A stretch of 64,000 nt of DNA from Syngnathus acus. Lineage: Eukaryota; Chordata; Actinopteri; Syngnathiformes; Syngnathidae. The number at the start of each line of letters is the position of its first letter. Position 1 is the stretch's first letter. The translations under genes and the position numbers were made by a program. Below are positions 25,401-46,313 of the stretch, one piece after another. The notes beneath the pieces were generated by a model. It was not told the DNA's origin. It ran no database searches and was given only the letters and a program-made list of their open reading frames with translations. The stretch is from assembly GCF_901709675.1 (NCBI RefSeq), contig NC_051094.1, positions 3,189,001 through 3,253,000 of the forward strand, in the 5' to 3' direction.

Positions 25401-27745
25401 GTTGGTGGGGAACAACTACAAAAAAAAAAATATATATATATATATGGTTACGGTTTATCGCACTGATTGCTGCTCGGGCTGCAACGTAATACACTGTAAA
25501 AGGTTGCCCGAAAAAATAACGGTCAAATGAATTACAGATACCTCCAAAAAAAATAGTCCTTAAGCACAGTAAGGAAACGTTTGGACTTGGTTGACTTAGC
25601 TCCCCCCTGCACTGCGCTTTGCTGCTCCTCCCCACGCCCCCATAAGGGGAAGTGCTGCCAACATCAGGAAATAATCAAATGTCCATCATTTCTTGAGCAA
25701 ACACTCTCCATCTAGCATGGAATGTTGGCAGCAATAAACACTCATTCGGGGAGGTGGCTCGGGTGTGTGTGTGTGTGTGCCTGTGTGTGTGTGCGAGTGA
25801 GAACTCACTGATGCATTTGCCCTCGTAGGCCACCCCGATGGAGCGGCCCAGGAGGCAGGTGGCCCGCCTCAGGTGGCAGGCGCTGGCGTATACGATGCCG
25901 TCGTTGCCGCACAAGTACTGCTCGGGGGACGTCACCTCGGGGCAGATCCGATTACACGTCACACAATAGGCGTTGTTGGTCTGGTCCACCACGCAGGTGG
26001 AGCTTCCGGGGCACAGCACGTCACGGCACGTTTCTGCAAGACGGACCAGTGTTACGCCACCATCCAATAGCGAGCCATTCCACCATGTCGGGCGGAAACC
26101 TCCGGTGCCCAAATTTGATCAAATTGATCTTTTTTGCCAATCAATACAATCAGTCCTCACTTTTTGTATCTCCCTGTCTGAACATCCCTCCATTCCTAAT
26201 GACTTGTCAAGTTGACCGCACTGACATGTTCAATGACAAATTTTGACAATGAGTCGACAAAACAGCAATAGCACTCCTGAAGCGATGGAAATAAAATAAG
26301 GCTAAAACGTTTCATAACTTAAAATATATGTTGGTTTGTTTATATTTCCTGAACAAAAAAAGCTTTCTGATATCCCAGCATTCCGCTCGACAGTGACGGA
26401 GATAAATAGACAATAGACAGAAGATAGTGCTAGAGCTATTAAGTGCATTCAATCCATCCAGACAGACTGATAGAGAAGGGGAAGTGACTGACTTTTGCAT
26501 TTTCCCTGGTATTGCACGTCCAGGTCGGGGTGCGCTTTGCATTTGGCCTTGAGCAGCGCGCACTCGTCCTTGTAGGTTTTCCCGTCCGAGCCGCACACGG
26601 GTCCCTTCCACGTGACGTTGGAGCAGTCTGGCGCGCAAACGCATCGCGGCTTACTCCTCCTGTTCATCTTGCACCTCTTGCCCGGTCCGCAGTCCACGTT
26701 ATCGCACGACTCTATTGCGCAGCGGGTTGGGAGGGGGAGCGGAATCAAGTCAGTAACATGTCGCGCGGCGCGCGACAACCATTACGCACAGGCTTGCTTA
26801 CAAGAAGAAAATGCGCATGCGTAATAATGGTGTAAACCAAAGGAAAATGAGTGCACCTCCACCTTTGCAAGGTATGCAATTGGGGGCTCCGCCGTTGAAG
26901 ATCATCCACTTGAACAGCGTGCTATTGGGCACGTCCTCTTCGGTCCACGACGTGCCCAGTCTCCCGCTCCTGCAGCACTCCTCCCTGCTCATCCCGGGCA
27001 TGTAGAGCACCTGGCAGCGGCCGTTCTTGCCCTGCTGCAACCAGCAGTTGCCAGCTGGAAACCAAACGAAACATAATCAAAAGTTGCCATTCGGGCGCGC
27101 GCAAGCAAGCAATCCCGGCCGGCCGCTTTGCCCCGCGCATTTTCAGCACTCGCTTCCGTGCGTGCGTGTGAGTGACAGCGCGTACAATGCGAGCGAGCAC
27201 ACGGGGGAGAAGAAAAAAGAGGCTGCTCCTAATTCCCACAGCCGCGGAGCGTCTAGACATGCAGCACTAAAGCGCCACAATAAGTAGCAGCAGCGGTGCG
27301 CAATGACGCGCCGAACACGCTTTTCTATTTTTTACACCAAACGTTAAGCATAAGCAGACACGGGCGTTGTTCCATTATTCAAGCCAAAAGACAGCTAATT
27401 ACAGTAAATCGAAATAGACTAACACAAAGACAGAGACTCCACAAAAATAGCCTTCACAAGTTTAGCACAACTTAACCAAACAACAGAAAACGTGTCATCT
27501 CATTTGTCTCATGCATGCAAACGGCACCTGTTTTACGCACTATTTTACCTCAGCCAAAAAAAAAAAAAAATGTACAAAAGTTGCCAGTGCGTGTGAACCT
27601 CTCTGTGTGTTGAGAGTAGGACAAAAAAGTTTATAAAAGATGAGCATGGCTTACCTTGAACTTTCTGATGCTCCATGAGGTGGCAGAACCACACGAAGAA
27701 GCAAAAAAAGCCCGGTTGGAGGTGATCTTTCAGCATCCCAAACAT
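22428..27745 (-). CDS. fst: Follistatin, secreted activin/BMP antagonist
   Basis: Six coding exons on the minus strand: 27655-27745, 26863-27054, 26493-26711, 25809-26033, 24789-25019 and 22428-22522. They total 1053 nt, giving 350 aa (human FST 344). Order: hydrophobic signal peptide (about 1-30); N-terminal domain to residue 94 with [16 protein letters not shown] and [18 protein letters not shown]; three 10-Cys follistatin domains at about 95-167, 168-242 and 243-319; and an acidic tail [16 protein letters not shown] ending SSILDG. The basic stretch [13 protein letters not shown] in the first domain corresponds to the heparin-binding site. Follistatin wraps activin and myostatin dimers outside the cell and blocks receptor binding. 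The tail exon indicates the long isoform; stopping in the intron after exon 5 would give the short, surface-binding form known in mammals. Confidence 0.97.
22471..22508 (-). repeat. fst: Acidic trinucleotide runs inside the last fst exon
   Basis: Runs of GAG/GAT codons encode EEEEE-DDDD in the follistatin tail. Such tracts can change length by slippage, which may explain tail-length differences between fish. Confidence 0.6.
23785..24030. mobile_element. 246-bp MITE with 13-bp terminal inverted repeats
   Basis: The ends are CACTGGTCAACAA and its exact complement TTGTTGACCAGTG, followed inward by similar AAATTTT stretches. TAA flanks both sides (23782-23784 and 24031-24033), as expected for a 3-bp duplication of the PIF/Harbinger type, although TA with a one-base-longer repeat (Tc1/mariner style) is also possible. 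No coding capacity. It lies in the last fst intron. Confidence 0.7.
24630..24704. repeat. (GGAAA)n microsatellite
   Basis: About 13 tandem GGAAA units, with a GGGAA variant at the start, in the last fst intron close to exon 5. Confidence 0.95.
25766..25798. repeat. (GT)n microsatellite
   Basis: An interrupted GT dinucleotide run in the fst intron immediately downstream of exon 4. Confidence 0.9.
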
Positions 27746-27960
27746 GATGGAGGAAGAAGGCAAAGTGGAAAGAGAGGAGAAAGAGGAGAAGAAGGAGGAG
27801 GAGAAGCAGCAGCAGCAGCAGCAGCGGCGGCAACACGAAAGCGCCTGTTTTGACCCTGCGAGGCAGCGCAAAAAAAAAAGTAATCTGCTTAAGGTAGCAC
27901 TGTTGAATAAGTGTCAGTCTGAGAATGCAGCCTCTCTTTTTAAATCTATAAGGGGTCTCG
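27746..27960 (-). promoter_or_regulatory. fst: fst 5' leader with CAG/CTG tract and possible TATA box
   Basis: Upstream of the fst start codon the minus strand has a CTG/CCT-rich leader (plus-strand AGGAGGAGAAG and CAGCAGCAGCAGCAGCAG at 27780-27832). Near 27937-27953 it has TATAGATTTAAAAAG, a TATA-like element about 200 bp from the ATG. The motif is visible; its use as a promoter is inferred. Confidence 0.35.
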
Positions 27961-28185
27961 GGTTGACTGTCTCTGGTGGGCGGTCTCCCTTTTGCCGTGG
28001 GGGTGGGGAGATGTTTTTTCTTCTTCTCCTCTTTCTTCTTCTCTTACCAAAGTTCTTTCGCTCCATGCAGTCAGGTGACATGCAACTTTCTCCGGCACTA
28101 AGAGATGATATGGATGCATGTATTTTATTACATTATGTTTATGTTTATACCAACAATGATCATAATAATAATGATATTGATGATG

Positions 28186-28223
<38 letters not shown>

Positions 28224-30085
28224 CGTGTTTCAAGGTGCTTTGAAGTTTTATCGGACATCCGTCCTTCCAATTAAAAGGGTGGTAACTGATATTTTCCCCC
28301 GACCAACTGCAGACAAATGTGTCAATCTTGCGATGGAATAATGCCCCCACCCTACACCGGTAATATGTGCAGGTCCCCCACAGGCGCGCACGAGTCTAAT
28401 ATTAGCACAGACAGTTGTTTGGGTTTCTCTGCCGGGTCAAGCTTTTAAATATAATCAAACCTGTTTCCGAAGGGGCTTCAGACAGAGGAGCTGGGTGTTA
28501 CGTTTCACTGAATGGAGCTCACACACATACACGGCGGTGCAAAGTTTGTACCTGGCAAAAGTCCTTGTGCGACCTCTTCTGCAGAAGTCTGCTCATAGTG
28601 GAAGATGAGGGGACGCCGCCGAGAGGTGACGATCCGGCGGACACAACCCCTATCACTCATCATCCGGTTAGCTCATCTTATTCAATACAGCCATCGGGTC
28701 ATAACACACGCGCACGCACACTCAAAGACAACGTGTCGTCAACATAGCTCATAAATACATTCATATTGCACCATTCATTAAAAAAAAAAAAAAAGAAAAT
28801 GGTGCAATTGACTTCATGTGGCTTTTCTCTCAGACAATTCCCATCGGTCCAAGTGCAACGTGGTTATCATTAGTTTGAGCCAGGGGTCACCAACATGGTC
28901 GCCCCCGAGGACCACATGAGTGGCCTGTTCTAAAAATAACTCACCAGTGTTGGGACATTGTGATGTCCTAGCAAAGTTGATGAATATTTAAAAATGTAAA
29001 CGCTTAAGAAATAGTGTTGTTTGTTGATACGTATTTATCTGTCGTTCACCTCGTTGACTCGCTGATGACAATTATTAACATGATTGGAGTCAAGTCATTG
29101 TTTACTAAAAGAACATAATTATACATGTTAAAACAAAGTATGAACATTTAGCACCCATTTAAGTGGGTCTAAGTGTCCAATGTGTGTGTGTGTGTGTATT
29201 CATTCAAGCAACATTTGGCCTCCAGATGAGAAAAGCTGGAGAAGGGTTATTTGGATAGAAAGTGCAAAATAATTAACGTTCAGTTGTGATTGCTACGGCA
29301 GTTATTAATTGAACCATATGCTTATTAGTTTGCCAGAGCGCTATTATAGTGAGACTGTAAGGTAAAATTATTAACAGCTCTCAAAACTTGTAGATGAATG
29401 AAAAGCTCTCTGGCTGTGCCAATCAAATGTGGTCAATTACGAACATGACTTTGCTGATGCCAAGTGGGAGACATTTATTCACTTTTCTGAAGCTTGCTTG
29501 TACTACAACAACAAAAAGAAATACTGTGCGGTTAGCCGGCGCCCATTAATAAGATTCATACTGCACTCAAGATTAAATCCAAATCAAGTGGTCTGGAGAA
29601 CATTTGAAGCCATTCCGCAACACAAAGCAAATCACCCAACATTAAAACTACAAAGTGCAATCAAGGGTAAACTAATGTTGGACAATGTGCATTACTTAAA
29701 ATTTACAAATAAAAGTTGTACCATTGGGACTGTACCAGTCATCCTCTCTGTCTTTTTGAATCATCACTGTCCACATTTACAGAACTATCGTGTACAAATA
29801 GACTCCTTAAAATATACAGCCAAAGTCAAAACACAAACACATTCTTACAGCACGTGTAGGACAATCTACTGTAACATTTATCGTCAAAACTTAGTGACAC
29901 ACTATTGCTATCAGTAGGCAATGATGACGTGTCCATTTCGGTCCGAGCTGTAAATAAGGTTCTTTGCACACACAAAAAGAAAATGTAATTCAACATAATC
30001 ACAAATAAATCTGAATTTATGACTGTTAAAAACAGCCAAGAACCGGTCCATAGCAGAGGAAAGCCAATCTGTAATTTGGATCTTG

Positions 30086-30099
30086 CCGCCCTCTTGTGG
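30086..30099 (-). promoter_or_regulatory. CTCF-like motif (CCACAAGAGGGCGG)
   Basis: Minus-strand match of 13 of 14 positions to the CTCF core CCASYAGRKGGCRS. It lies downstream of itga2, in divergent orientation to the motif at 41116. Confidence 0.3.
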
Positions 30100-30404
30100 T
30101 GAAAGTATGCAAGTACACACTTAAGGTGTCCCCATGTGACAAACCAGTTTAAAATTGCTACACATAAAAAAGAAAGACAGATATTGAGTTTAAATCGGTT
30201 TGATTTGGTGATTTTCTCATTTGACAGTGATGTGAGTTTTAAGCGTTTTAAAGCCCCCCAAATAAAAACATAAATAGAAAAAAATATCTCAGACACAACC
30301 TTTCAAACCATTCAAACATAAAACCTTAACCACAATTTTATATTACATTATATACAATAAAAATATTTTACGTTTTGTCTTTTTTTTGCATTTTCACAAA
30401 CGAT

Positions 30405-30650
30405 TCACATCCATCCATCCATCCATCCATCCATTACTTTAGAGCTCATTTGACAGAAATCCATTTACACTCATACATTGACTCATATTCATAGTTATGG
30501 CCAATTTGGAGTTTTCAATTAACCTAATATGCATGTCTTTTGGAATGTGGGAGAATATGAAAGGGGGCAAAAATTGGAACAGCAAGCCTCAGAAGAGTAA
30601 GGTAGATATGCTAAGCCCTCACCCACCATGCTGCCATCACAATTCAATTA
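30405..30650. mobile_element. Degraded (ATCC)n-headed dispersed teleost repeat
   Basis: The sequence starts with CATCCATCCATCC and later has GGCCAATTTGGAGTTTTCAA, TTAACCTAATATGCATG and TTGGAATGTGGGAG. This order of words matches a very common fish dispersed repeat of non-coding type. A second diverged copy is at about 55640-55890. Confidence 0.55.
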
Positions 30651-30873
30651 GTCCAAAACCAAGAAAAACAACCTGAGTATCAGTCATGCCAGTAGTTCAT
30701 GCACACAATAAGCTGAAGTACAGAAAAAGTAAAGAACAGCATATTCATGTTGAAGGTGTCACACAAGTTATTTTTTTCATCCAATAGTGAGAGACCTTCA
30801 TTGCGCTTGAGAAGTACCAGTGAGTACATTGGATGAAGATCCAGCGGCGAACATGGTTGATTGTGGTGGCAAC

Positions 30874-39024
<8,151 letters not shown>

Positions 39025-40647
39025 TTGACGGAAACGCTTCAATGCAGCCGCAGTATAGACTGCTCACCGATCGCTACTAGGCACTGACGCACGTTTTCTC
39101 AGCAAGAACCTGCGTGCGCGTGCGCGTGCGTACCTTTGTGTCTGTGGTAACTTTGACTCAGCTATGCGCGCGCCCCTAATGCTTGCTGGACTGCATGAGG
39201 GGGCGTGGAGGATGTAAGTTAGGAAATAAGCACAACACCATTTCAGGCATGTTAACTCTCGCCCACTGTAAAAAAAAATCTACAAAACTGCCAGTACAAG
39301 ACCTCAACCTACTTATCCGTCATAACATTACACCTGCACAGTAGACAAAATATGTAATTTATTGAGAAATTAAACTTTATTTTGTTGTGGTAGTGTTTCA
39401 GAACTGTACTGCAATATATTTTTTCAAAGATATAGTTGAGCAACTTCAACCGCGTCATCACGTCCGTCCGCAAACGTCTGATTCTACACACTGAATGCAT
39501 CATTTTGAGAAAGAATTTTCGGAGTTGCTGCCTTTCCTCCTGCCGCGTTTTGGGTGACGCAACCCTAATGACGTCACCAAAACGCGGACATTATAGAGCT
39601 TTAACAATTAAGTCTTTGTTATGGATTGGGCATGTGGAATTTGAAAAATGTGGCCTCATCTGTCGGGTCTCAAGACTTGCCATATACATTCATTTTTGGC
39701 ATCATTTAATTGCTATGTGGTCTGACAAAAAGGGCAGATAAGATAAGGAGGAGCTTGTGCAGCCTTTTTCAGACTTCGCGATTACGGTCGGGCCACTAGA
39801 ATTAGGACGGAAAACGAACAGGTAGGGTAGCTGAGCTGACCATCAGGAGTCATTAAGAATGCTTTTTTGTTTTGTTTTTTCACGAGTGGGAGGATGAGGC
39901 GTGCAAAATTAGTCTCAGATTACGCTATATATATATATTTTTTAAAAGTCTCGGGGGAGGCAGAGATCGGGCAGACAAACAAAACTTGCGTTAATGATTC
40001 AGCCCAAATCATAAAGCGAGGTCGAGAATTAAGGCATACACAAACATGCGCCTGCTCTCTTTGTATACTACACGGATAGTGTGTCAAGATCTTACGAATG
40101 CATACTGGTTCTTTTCCCGGCCTAGTCAGAATCAAAAGAGACAAAAACAAAGGGCAACAGTTTCATGAATGACAAAATGCGTGAGTCAGCACCATCGACA
40201 TCCAAAATTCTTCTCCCCCAAATAGGCGTGACGTCATTTGCAAACTTCATCCAGATTATGCTCCAACGCACCTTCCAGTAGCCGCACAATTGCATTGTAA
40301 ATTTAAACACTGGATCTGTTTCAACTTCCTCAGGAAGGAGTGTATTTGTTTGTACTTCCGTAGTTTCCTTAGCACATAGGGGATTTTTTTTTTTTTTTTT
40401 TTTTAGCGGATAGCGTTATACAATAGCTGTCCTGATCACATTTAGAGCCATTTATCCTAAATTGTTGACTCATGTTTAGTGACACAAAATTGCTACTTGG
40501 GCCCCACATAACGTAACAATGTCGACAAGCCGTTAAAAATCCCCACTGACTCATGAGTCTAGTTTTTGATCCGTACACTTTGTCCCTGCGTTGGTTGTGG
40601 GAATTGCTTCATTCATCCCAAACACTATTTGTCACCTATACCCTCAT

Positions 40648-40649
40648 AA

Positions 40650-40696
<47 letters not shown>

Positions 40697-40698
40697 AT
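40648..40698. repeat. (AAAT)n microsatellite
   Basis: About 12 tandem AAAT/ATAA units. Confidence 0.95.
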
Positions 40699-41115
40699 TG
40701 GACATTCAAACATCACTTGTCTCCCGCAGTCAGAGTTTCACCGTGTGATTTTGGATTCACCATTTACGACCACCGTTTATAAAACACATACCCGCACTAT
40801 TGAAATTGAAAGGATTGCAACACTGAGCTAATCCCTCTTTTGCACTCATTTGCTGAGCCCTGCGACTCTTTTCTTAGCGCGCACCCACAAAGGCGCATGC
40901 GCACAGAGACTGCACATAGACAGCGGTTCTGTAGGGTGCAAGACATCCTAAATTGTGTCCATAATATTGAATTCTCCCGCGGCTAATAATAGGGGGAAAA
41001 AAACCATTTTACAAACGTATTTGCGTTTGTTTTTAAATACACCCCAAATGTAAAGATACAGTTTGAACTCACCTCGGGTGAATTTAGAGTCGTGAGGGTT
41101 CGATCCATCTCATTG

Positions 41116-41129
41116 CCAGCAGAGGGCGC
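41116..41129 (+). promoter_or_regulatory. CTCF-like motif (CCAGCAGAGGGCGC)
   Basis: All 14 positions fit the CTCF core CCASYAGRKGGCRS. It lies between itga2 and the lectin gene, where an insulator would separate a conserved gene from an accessory locus. Binding is inferred from sequence only. Confidence 0.4.
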
Positions 41130-41682
41130 ACTTTGTAGGGTGCATTTTTTCACATGGCTCTCCATCTGAAAGAGACAAAACGTACGTCTGTCCGATGTTT
41201 AAATTTCAGTTAAACATCATTGTATGGTACAAATAGGATATTGTGAGACGCAATTTCAGTATTACGAGACATGCGCAGCAACTTCGAACAGCATTCAGTT
41301 CAAAACAAAAACACAAATCTCTACAGTTTTTCAGTCTTTGCGAGTCTTGGAAGTCTGATGATGACCAACTGCTTCATCTCATTTCCAAGATTACTTTGAG
41401 CTCGCTCAGAAATGGCAACAATGCATTTGACAAACTGGGGCATGTTAATTAAATACCAAGTTGTCCTGATAAAGAGCAGGGCCGATGGAAAAGGAAAAAA
41501 AAAGATGCCAACTATGTTGCACTGCTGTTGGAAAAAGGAATGTCACCTGCCTAGACAGATAATCATGCATTACAGCTAATGTTATGTTATTTAAGAAGCT
41601 TCTGTAGACTTCATGGCACAAAGTTGGCAGATGAGGGCACACTTATGTCATCTACAGGGTGGAACACACCTTCGTAACCTAC

Positions 41683-42042
41683 TTAGCATACGCAAGCACA
41701 AATAACAAATGGTCACATCATAAAGATTTAATTGCAGGCAAACAATACTATAAATATCATAAGCACACAATATAGTATAATAGAACGTTCTTTTTGACAG
41801 CCTCTGTGGTTGCCAATAAACAGTGCTTGAGTGTCAGATGACGACGGATCCTTAATGCAGTGGACTTGAGCCACTGACAGATGGCGACATTTTGCTTCTT
41901 TAAACATACTTACACATTTCCGACGCTCACCTGCTCTCGACTTTTTAACTTGCAACAAAACGGGAACACTTCTAAGAAATACAAAGGACACATCGATCCA
42001 TGCCCTTCTTGGTGCTTATTTTGGGCTTGATCTAGTTTCAAG
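41683..42042. repeat. 360-bp direct repeat, left copy (flanks lectin locus)
   Basis: Begins TTAGCATACGCAAGCA and ends CTAGTTTCAAG. It is the same length as, and roughly 95% identical by eye to, the copy at 56213-56572, in the same orientation. On the minus strand both copies keep an 87-codon frame (here 41728-41991) with KKSRAGE, CRHLSVAQVHCIKDPSSSDT and a hydrophobic end YCVLMIFIVLFAC. No target duplication or terminal inverted repeat was found. It could be a fragment of a duplicated gene or an unnamed dispersed repeat. Confidence 0.85.
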
Positions 42043-42566
42043 GTAGAAGATTTCAAGCAACATATTTAGCTAAAGTTCGTCCTGCGTCAGTGGCATTCCA
42101 GGAGCTTGCAATACGCGACGCCATGCGGTGACGTCATCGCTAGAAATTAAATGTCTCATAGCCGTAGCAGCTCAAACGAACGTTTTTACGGCACAAACCA
42201 GCACAAACGAACGGTGCCATTTTGGGTCCATTTGCCAGTCAATGGGGGGAGGGTGGACGTCACGATCGAAATTAAATTCAAGTAATAGCAAGCGCCGTGG
42301 CCGTTTGTGTGTCTACAAAGGTTTTTGGTGCACAAGCGAGCGGTAGCCATTTTGGGTTCATTTGGAGCAGTTTTGGGGGGGGGGGGGGGGGGGGTCTGGG
42401 TGAAATCTGGATGACCTATAAAATAATTTCTCATAACTAAAAAAAACGTTGCAGCAAAAACAATTTTTTTTTTTACAGCATAAACCAGCACAAATGAAGC
42501 ACAAACGAAACAAAGTGTTTTTCTTGAATTTTGCGTGGGGTGGGGGGCCAGCTCACGCAGGTGAAT

Positions 42567-43640
42567 CATAAGTAACAAGCAGTGTTGCCGTTTGTGTGTC
42601 TGCTCCCTCTTGTTGAAAACTGAGCCCCCTTTCTGGACCGGTATGTCGACCTCAAGGTCATCAAGGAAATAGTCAACCTTATCGGTCGATCAGTGGATTT
42701 TTGTTTTCTCCTTTTGTTGCTGAATATCGATCGTCCACAAAAATGCCAATCGGTGTCGCCATTGCGACCTGCAGTGAACGGGAAAGAAGATGTTTGTTTT
42801 CAAAATTTACATTATTTATTAAACTGACTTTTCTTTGCCATTTTTCTGGACGTTTATTTAGCGCGCAGCCACGCCGTCCGAGACCTCCCAAGACATCTCA
42901 TGCGGGGAATTCTGTCCCTAAATGGATACTTTTTTAGTTGTTATTATCAGTTTGGCCCGTGAACAACTATTTGTCTTTGTGCCCTTGTTAAACAAATGGA
43001 TCGTTGTGGAAGAAGCCTTGAACGTTCTGACGACTCCCCCGCAGCAAAGCCAAATTGCGTGATGAGTCCGAAGTCATTTTTCAATTTGTTCGCCATTGCT
43101 GTGTGGTGCTGTCACGACTCGGCTCCCCCCTCTGGTTTCAGGCAACCTTGGACTCGCAACATAAGTAACAAGCAGCGGTGCCGTTTGTTTGTCTGCTCCC
43201 TCTTGTTGAAAGCTGAGCCCCCTTTCTAGACCGGTTTGGTCGACCTCATGATCATAATGAAAATAGTCAGCCTTATCGGTCGATTAGTGGATTTTTGTTT
43301 TCTCCTTTTGTTGCTGAATATCGATCGTCCACAAAAATGCCAATCGGTGTCCCCATTGTGACCTGCAGTGAACGGGAAAGAAAATGTTTGTTTTCAAAAT
43401 TGGCATTATTTATTCAACTGTTGTTTCTTTTTTTATGGACATTTATTGAGCGCGCAGCCACGCCGCTCGAGACCTCCCAAGACATCTCATGCGGGGAATT
43501 CTGTCCCTAAATGGATACTTTTTAGTTGTTATTATCAGTTTGGCCCGTGAACAACTATTTGTCTTTGTGCCCTTGTTAAACAAACGTGTCGTTGTGGAAG
43601 AAGTCTTGAACGTTCTGACGACTCCTCAAAGCCAAGGGAG
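42567..43640. repeat. Two tandem copies of a 593-bp unit
   Basis: ATAAGTAACAAGCAG recurs at 42568 and 43161. The copies stay alignable through GTTGCTGAATATCGATCGTC and GACCTCCCAAGACATCTCAT to GAACGTTCTGACGACTCC, near 43020 and 43610. Matching open frames in both copies are not of any family I recognise. Upstream, 42180-42360 has two imperfect copies of CACAAACGAACGGTGCCAT, so the region is repeat-rich. Confidence 0.85.
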
Positions 43641-44302
43641 CGTCGGCCAAGAACTTCATGACTCGAATGAATGGATTTTTGAATGAATTTGTTTCAAACA
43701 TGTAAACATCATCAATCAAATGAAGACACATGAAAATAAAAAGCAAAAACAAGGTGAACGTCATTTAAATTATGACTTTGTATAAATACTACATAATACA
43801 ATCTACTGCTCAAAATGGGCTATTTACTTGTCTGAAAAAGAGGAGTGGGAAGACGTACGACATGCTTTTGAATATTTTCAGGCAAACAGTTTTGCTTTCA
43901 TATACTTGGATTTAATTATTTGTATTTACTGTTAAACGAGTTGACTGCTTTTCGCTGTTGTTCCCTTCCAGAACATTTACAAAGTCACAAAAACTAAAGG
44001 AATCACAGGCAGTTTTTTTTTTTTTTTTTTTTTTTTCCCCCTTTTGGTCATGCACACACGCGCGCGCCACTCCCCACGTCGCTTGAGAGTGCTTTGAGAT
44101 GACTACCTTCGAATGTGACGTGTTTGACGTACTGCGTCGTGTGGGCGTGGCCTGCCTCTGATCTCGGAGCAGGGTGGACCAAACGTTCATTTTTCCTCTG
44201 TACTTGAATCCACTGGCTACTCGCAGTGAGGCGACTTATCATTTCTTTTCTCCCGACTAGAACCGTTGCGACCCTCAGTGAGAGGGGGATTTTCCTCCCA
44301 AC

Positions 44303-45928
44303 ATGTGGGAAGAAGTAAAGCGTGTTCTTCTCCTGATTGCCATATATTGGACATGTGCTTCAGGTAAGCAATTTGTATCTTTAGTCCATTGAAACAACAG
44401 TAAAGAGCTGGAATGTACTGTACTGTGAGTTAGCACGACTGCATCTGCTTCTATTCTAACATTACGGTGCCTGAGATTAAAAAAAAAAAAATCATTGCAA
44501 TGTCACAAATATGGACGACAAAAACTTTGATGAACCTTGAAGAATCCTCATTATTCGGACACTTTGATGTAGTTGCTGTGTACGTCAATTGTCCCGGACC
44601 GGACCTTTCTTGTTATCGAGGCTTGCCTTTATCCCCATTTCATCCTTGAAATAAAGATATCAATCAATCAATCAATCAATCATTCATGTGGGCTGCTGTT
44701 GTGTCCGAACATCCGAGCAACTTGACTTTGAAAAACTTTAAAACTGTTGAGTCAAGTGTCTTTGCGTTTTCTTACGGCGGCAAAGGAGCCCCGCTTGTGA
44801 ATTTTAAGTGCGCACTGGCTGTCAGGATGACGTATTGAAGTTGAGCATATAACTTCAAAATATTCCATCTAAAATTGCTCTCTTATTTTGAAAACCGAAT
44901 GTGTTTTTACTGCGCTTTTCCTTCCATCTCTTTTTTCCGTGTATACTTTTGTTTTTCTTTCGCTCTGTTTTTTTTATTTTTATTTTTTATTCCTAAAACA
45001 TGGGCACGCTTGGAATTCAGGAGCGGCTGATTCTTTTATTTTGAAAACCGAATGTGTTTTTACTGCGCTTTTCCTTCCATCTCTTTTTTTCCGTGTATAC
45101 TTTTGTTTTTCTTTCGCTCTGTTTTTTTTATTTTTATTTTTTATTCCTAAAACATGGGCACGCTTGGAATTCAGGAGCGGCTGATTGGACTTTGTGACAC
45201 TTAGATGAGTTGCACCGTTAGGGTTTAAGACACAGAATGACAACAAGACACAAGAATAATAATAAATGATATATAATAAGAATGATAATAGTGATAATCA
45301 TGATAATACTAGTTTAATAATAATAAAAGTAATACATTTTTTATTATTAATAATGATGATAATAATAATAAATAAGAATAATCATTTCTTACAGCCCTTT
45401 ATACAATATATTATGCACGTGTATATCGACAAGATATTTCTTGGCGCCCCTATGATACGAATATTTTCATGATTTATATGAGCTAATTATAATGAATAAT
45501 AATCAATCATTATTAGTCATTATTATTAATAGTTTCTTACACTCCTTGAGTGTAAGCCCCTCTTCTTACAGCCCCTTTATACAACAGATATTTCTTAGCA
45601 CCTCTGTTATAAAAAAAAAAATCATGGTTATTATGATCTAAATACAGATCGTAATCATTGTTATATTAATACTTGTAAGTATATTATTAATAATACACCT
45701 TCGTGTCTGGTCTGTTATCATCACACACAAAAAAGTTGCAACACAGTTGTGCAGTTCATAATATCGCTGTGCATCATCAAAATGTGTCGGCATATGTTTT
45801 CAAAGATTGCAAAATTGAGTATAGGACTTTTAGGAGACTCTGATTTCAATGCGTGTTCCTTTTTCCTAGTGAATCGCAGAGCGCATCTGAATAATTGCAT
45901 TTGCCCCCCAGAGTCCATGTTTATTAGG

Positions 45929-45991
<63 letters not shown>

Positions 45992-46273
45992 CCGCAGTTT
46001 AAAAGCCCTTCTTCTCCATGAAACACTCAGTCAGGCCTGGCTTGCTTGGGTTTGTACTTTGATATTAGGAAGGGCGGGCGGGCGGTGGGGCTTCTTGAGC
46101 TAAGAAGGGGGGAGCGGTCCAACTGTTGCAACGTGTTCCATTCGCTTGAGTTGCGTTGTGCTTTAGCACCCTCCAGTGGTGAAATGTGCGATGACCTGAT
46201 TTGAGCTTAGCTCATTGGTCATCGATATGCCACACGTGCGTAACTGGTGGGTGGGGTAGTTGCTCAGGGTGAA

Positions 46274-46313
<40 letters not shown>

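Larger units (their letters stand above)
27961..30873. other. fst-itga2 spacer, no gene seen
   Basis: I searched for MOCS2A/MOCS2B, which lie here in human, and recognised neither. The spacer holds an AT-rich (ATAA/ATT)n stretch at 28160-28225, a fragment starting CAGGGGTCACCAACATGG at about 28883 that resembles a common fish short-element end, and a minus-strand AATAAA at 29474-29479. That signal could end the itga2 transcript but is 1.4 kb from its stop. Confidence 0.5.
39025..41682. other. itga2 promoter side and repeat-rich spacer
   Basis: The first 200 bp upstream of itga2 contain GCGCGTGCGCGTGCG runs and are the likely promoter side; no TATA box is visible. The rest has no supported gene. 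An (AAAT)n microsatellite and poly(T) at 40382-40404 are present. One minus-strand exon-like frame at 41085-41162 is treated as a finding only. Confidence 0.5.

Noticed and set aside
27744-28274. 176-codon frame rich in E, K and Q (plus strand)
   Set aside because: It is the complement of the fst leader and first exon; the Glu/Gln runs come from a GAG/CAG low-complexity tract.
29826-30296. 156-codon minus-strand frame downstream of itga2
   Set aside because: Hydrophobic, low-complexity translation of AT-rich DNA without family resemblance; tested as possible MOCS2 and not matching.
41094-41110. GGGTTCGATCC as the B box of a tRNA gene or SINE promoter
   Set aside because: No A box at the right distance, no cloverleaf, no 3' tail.
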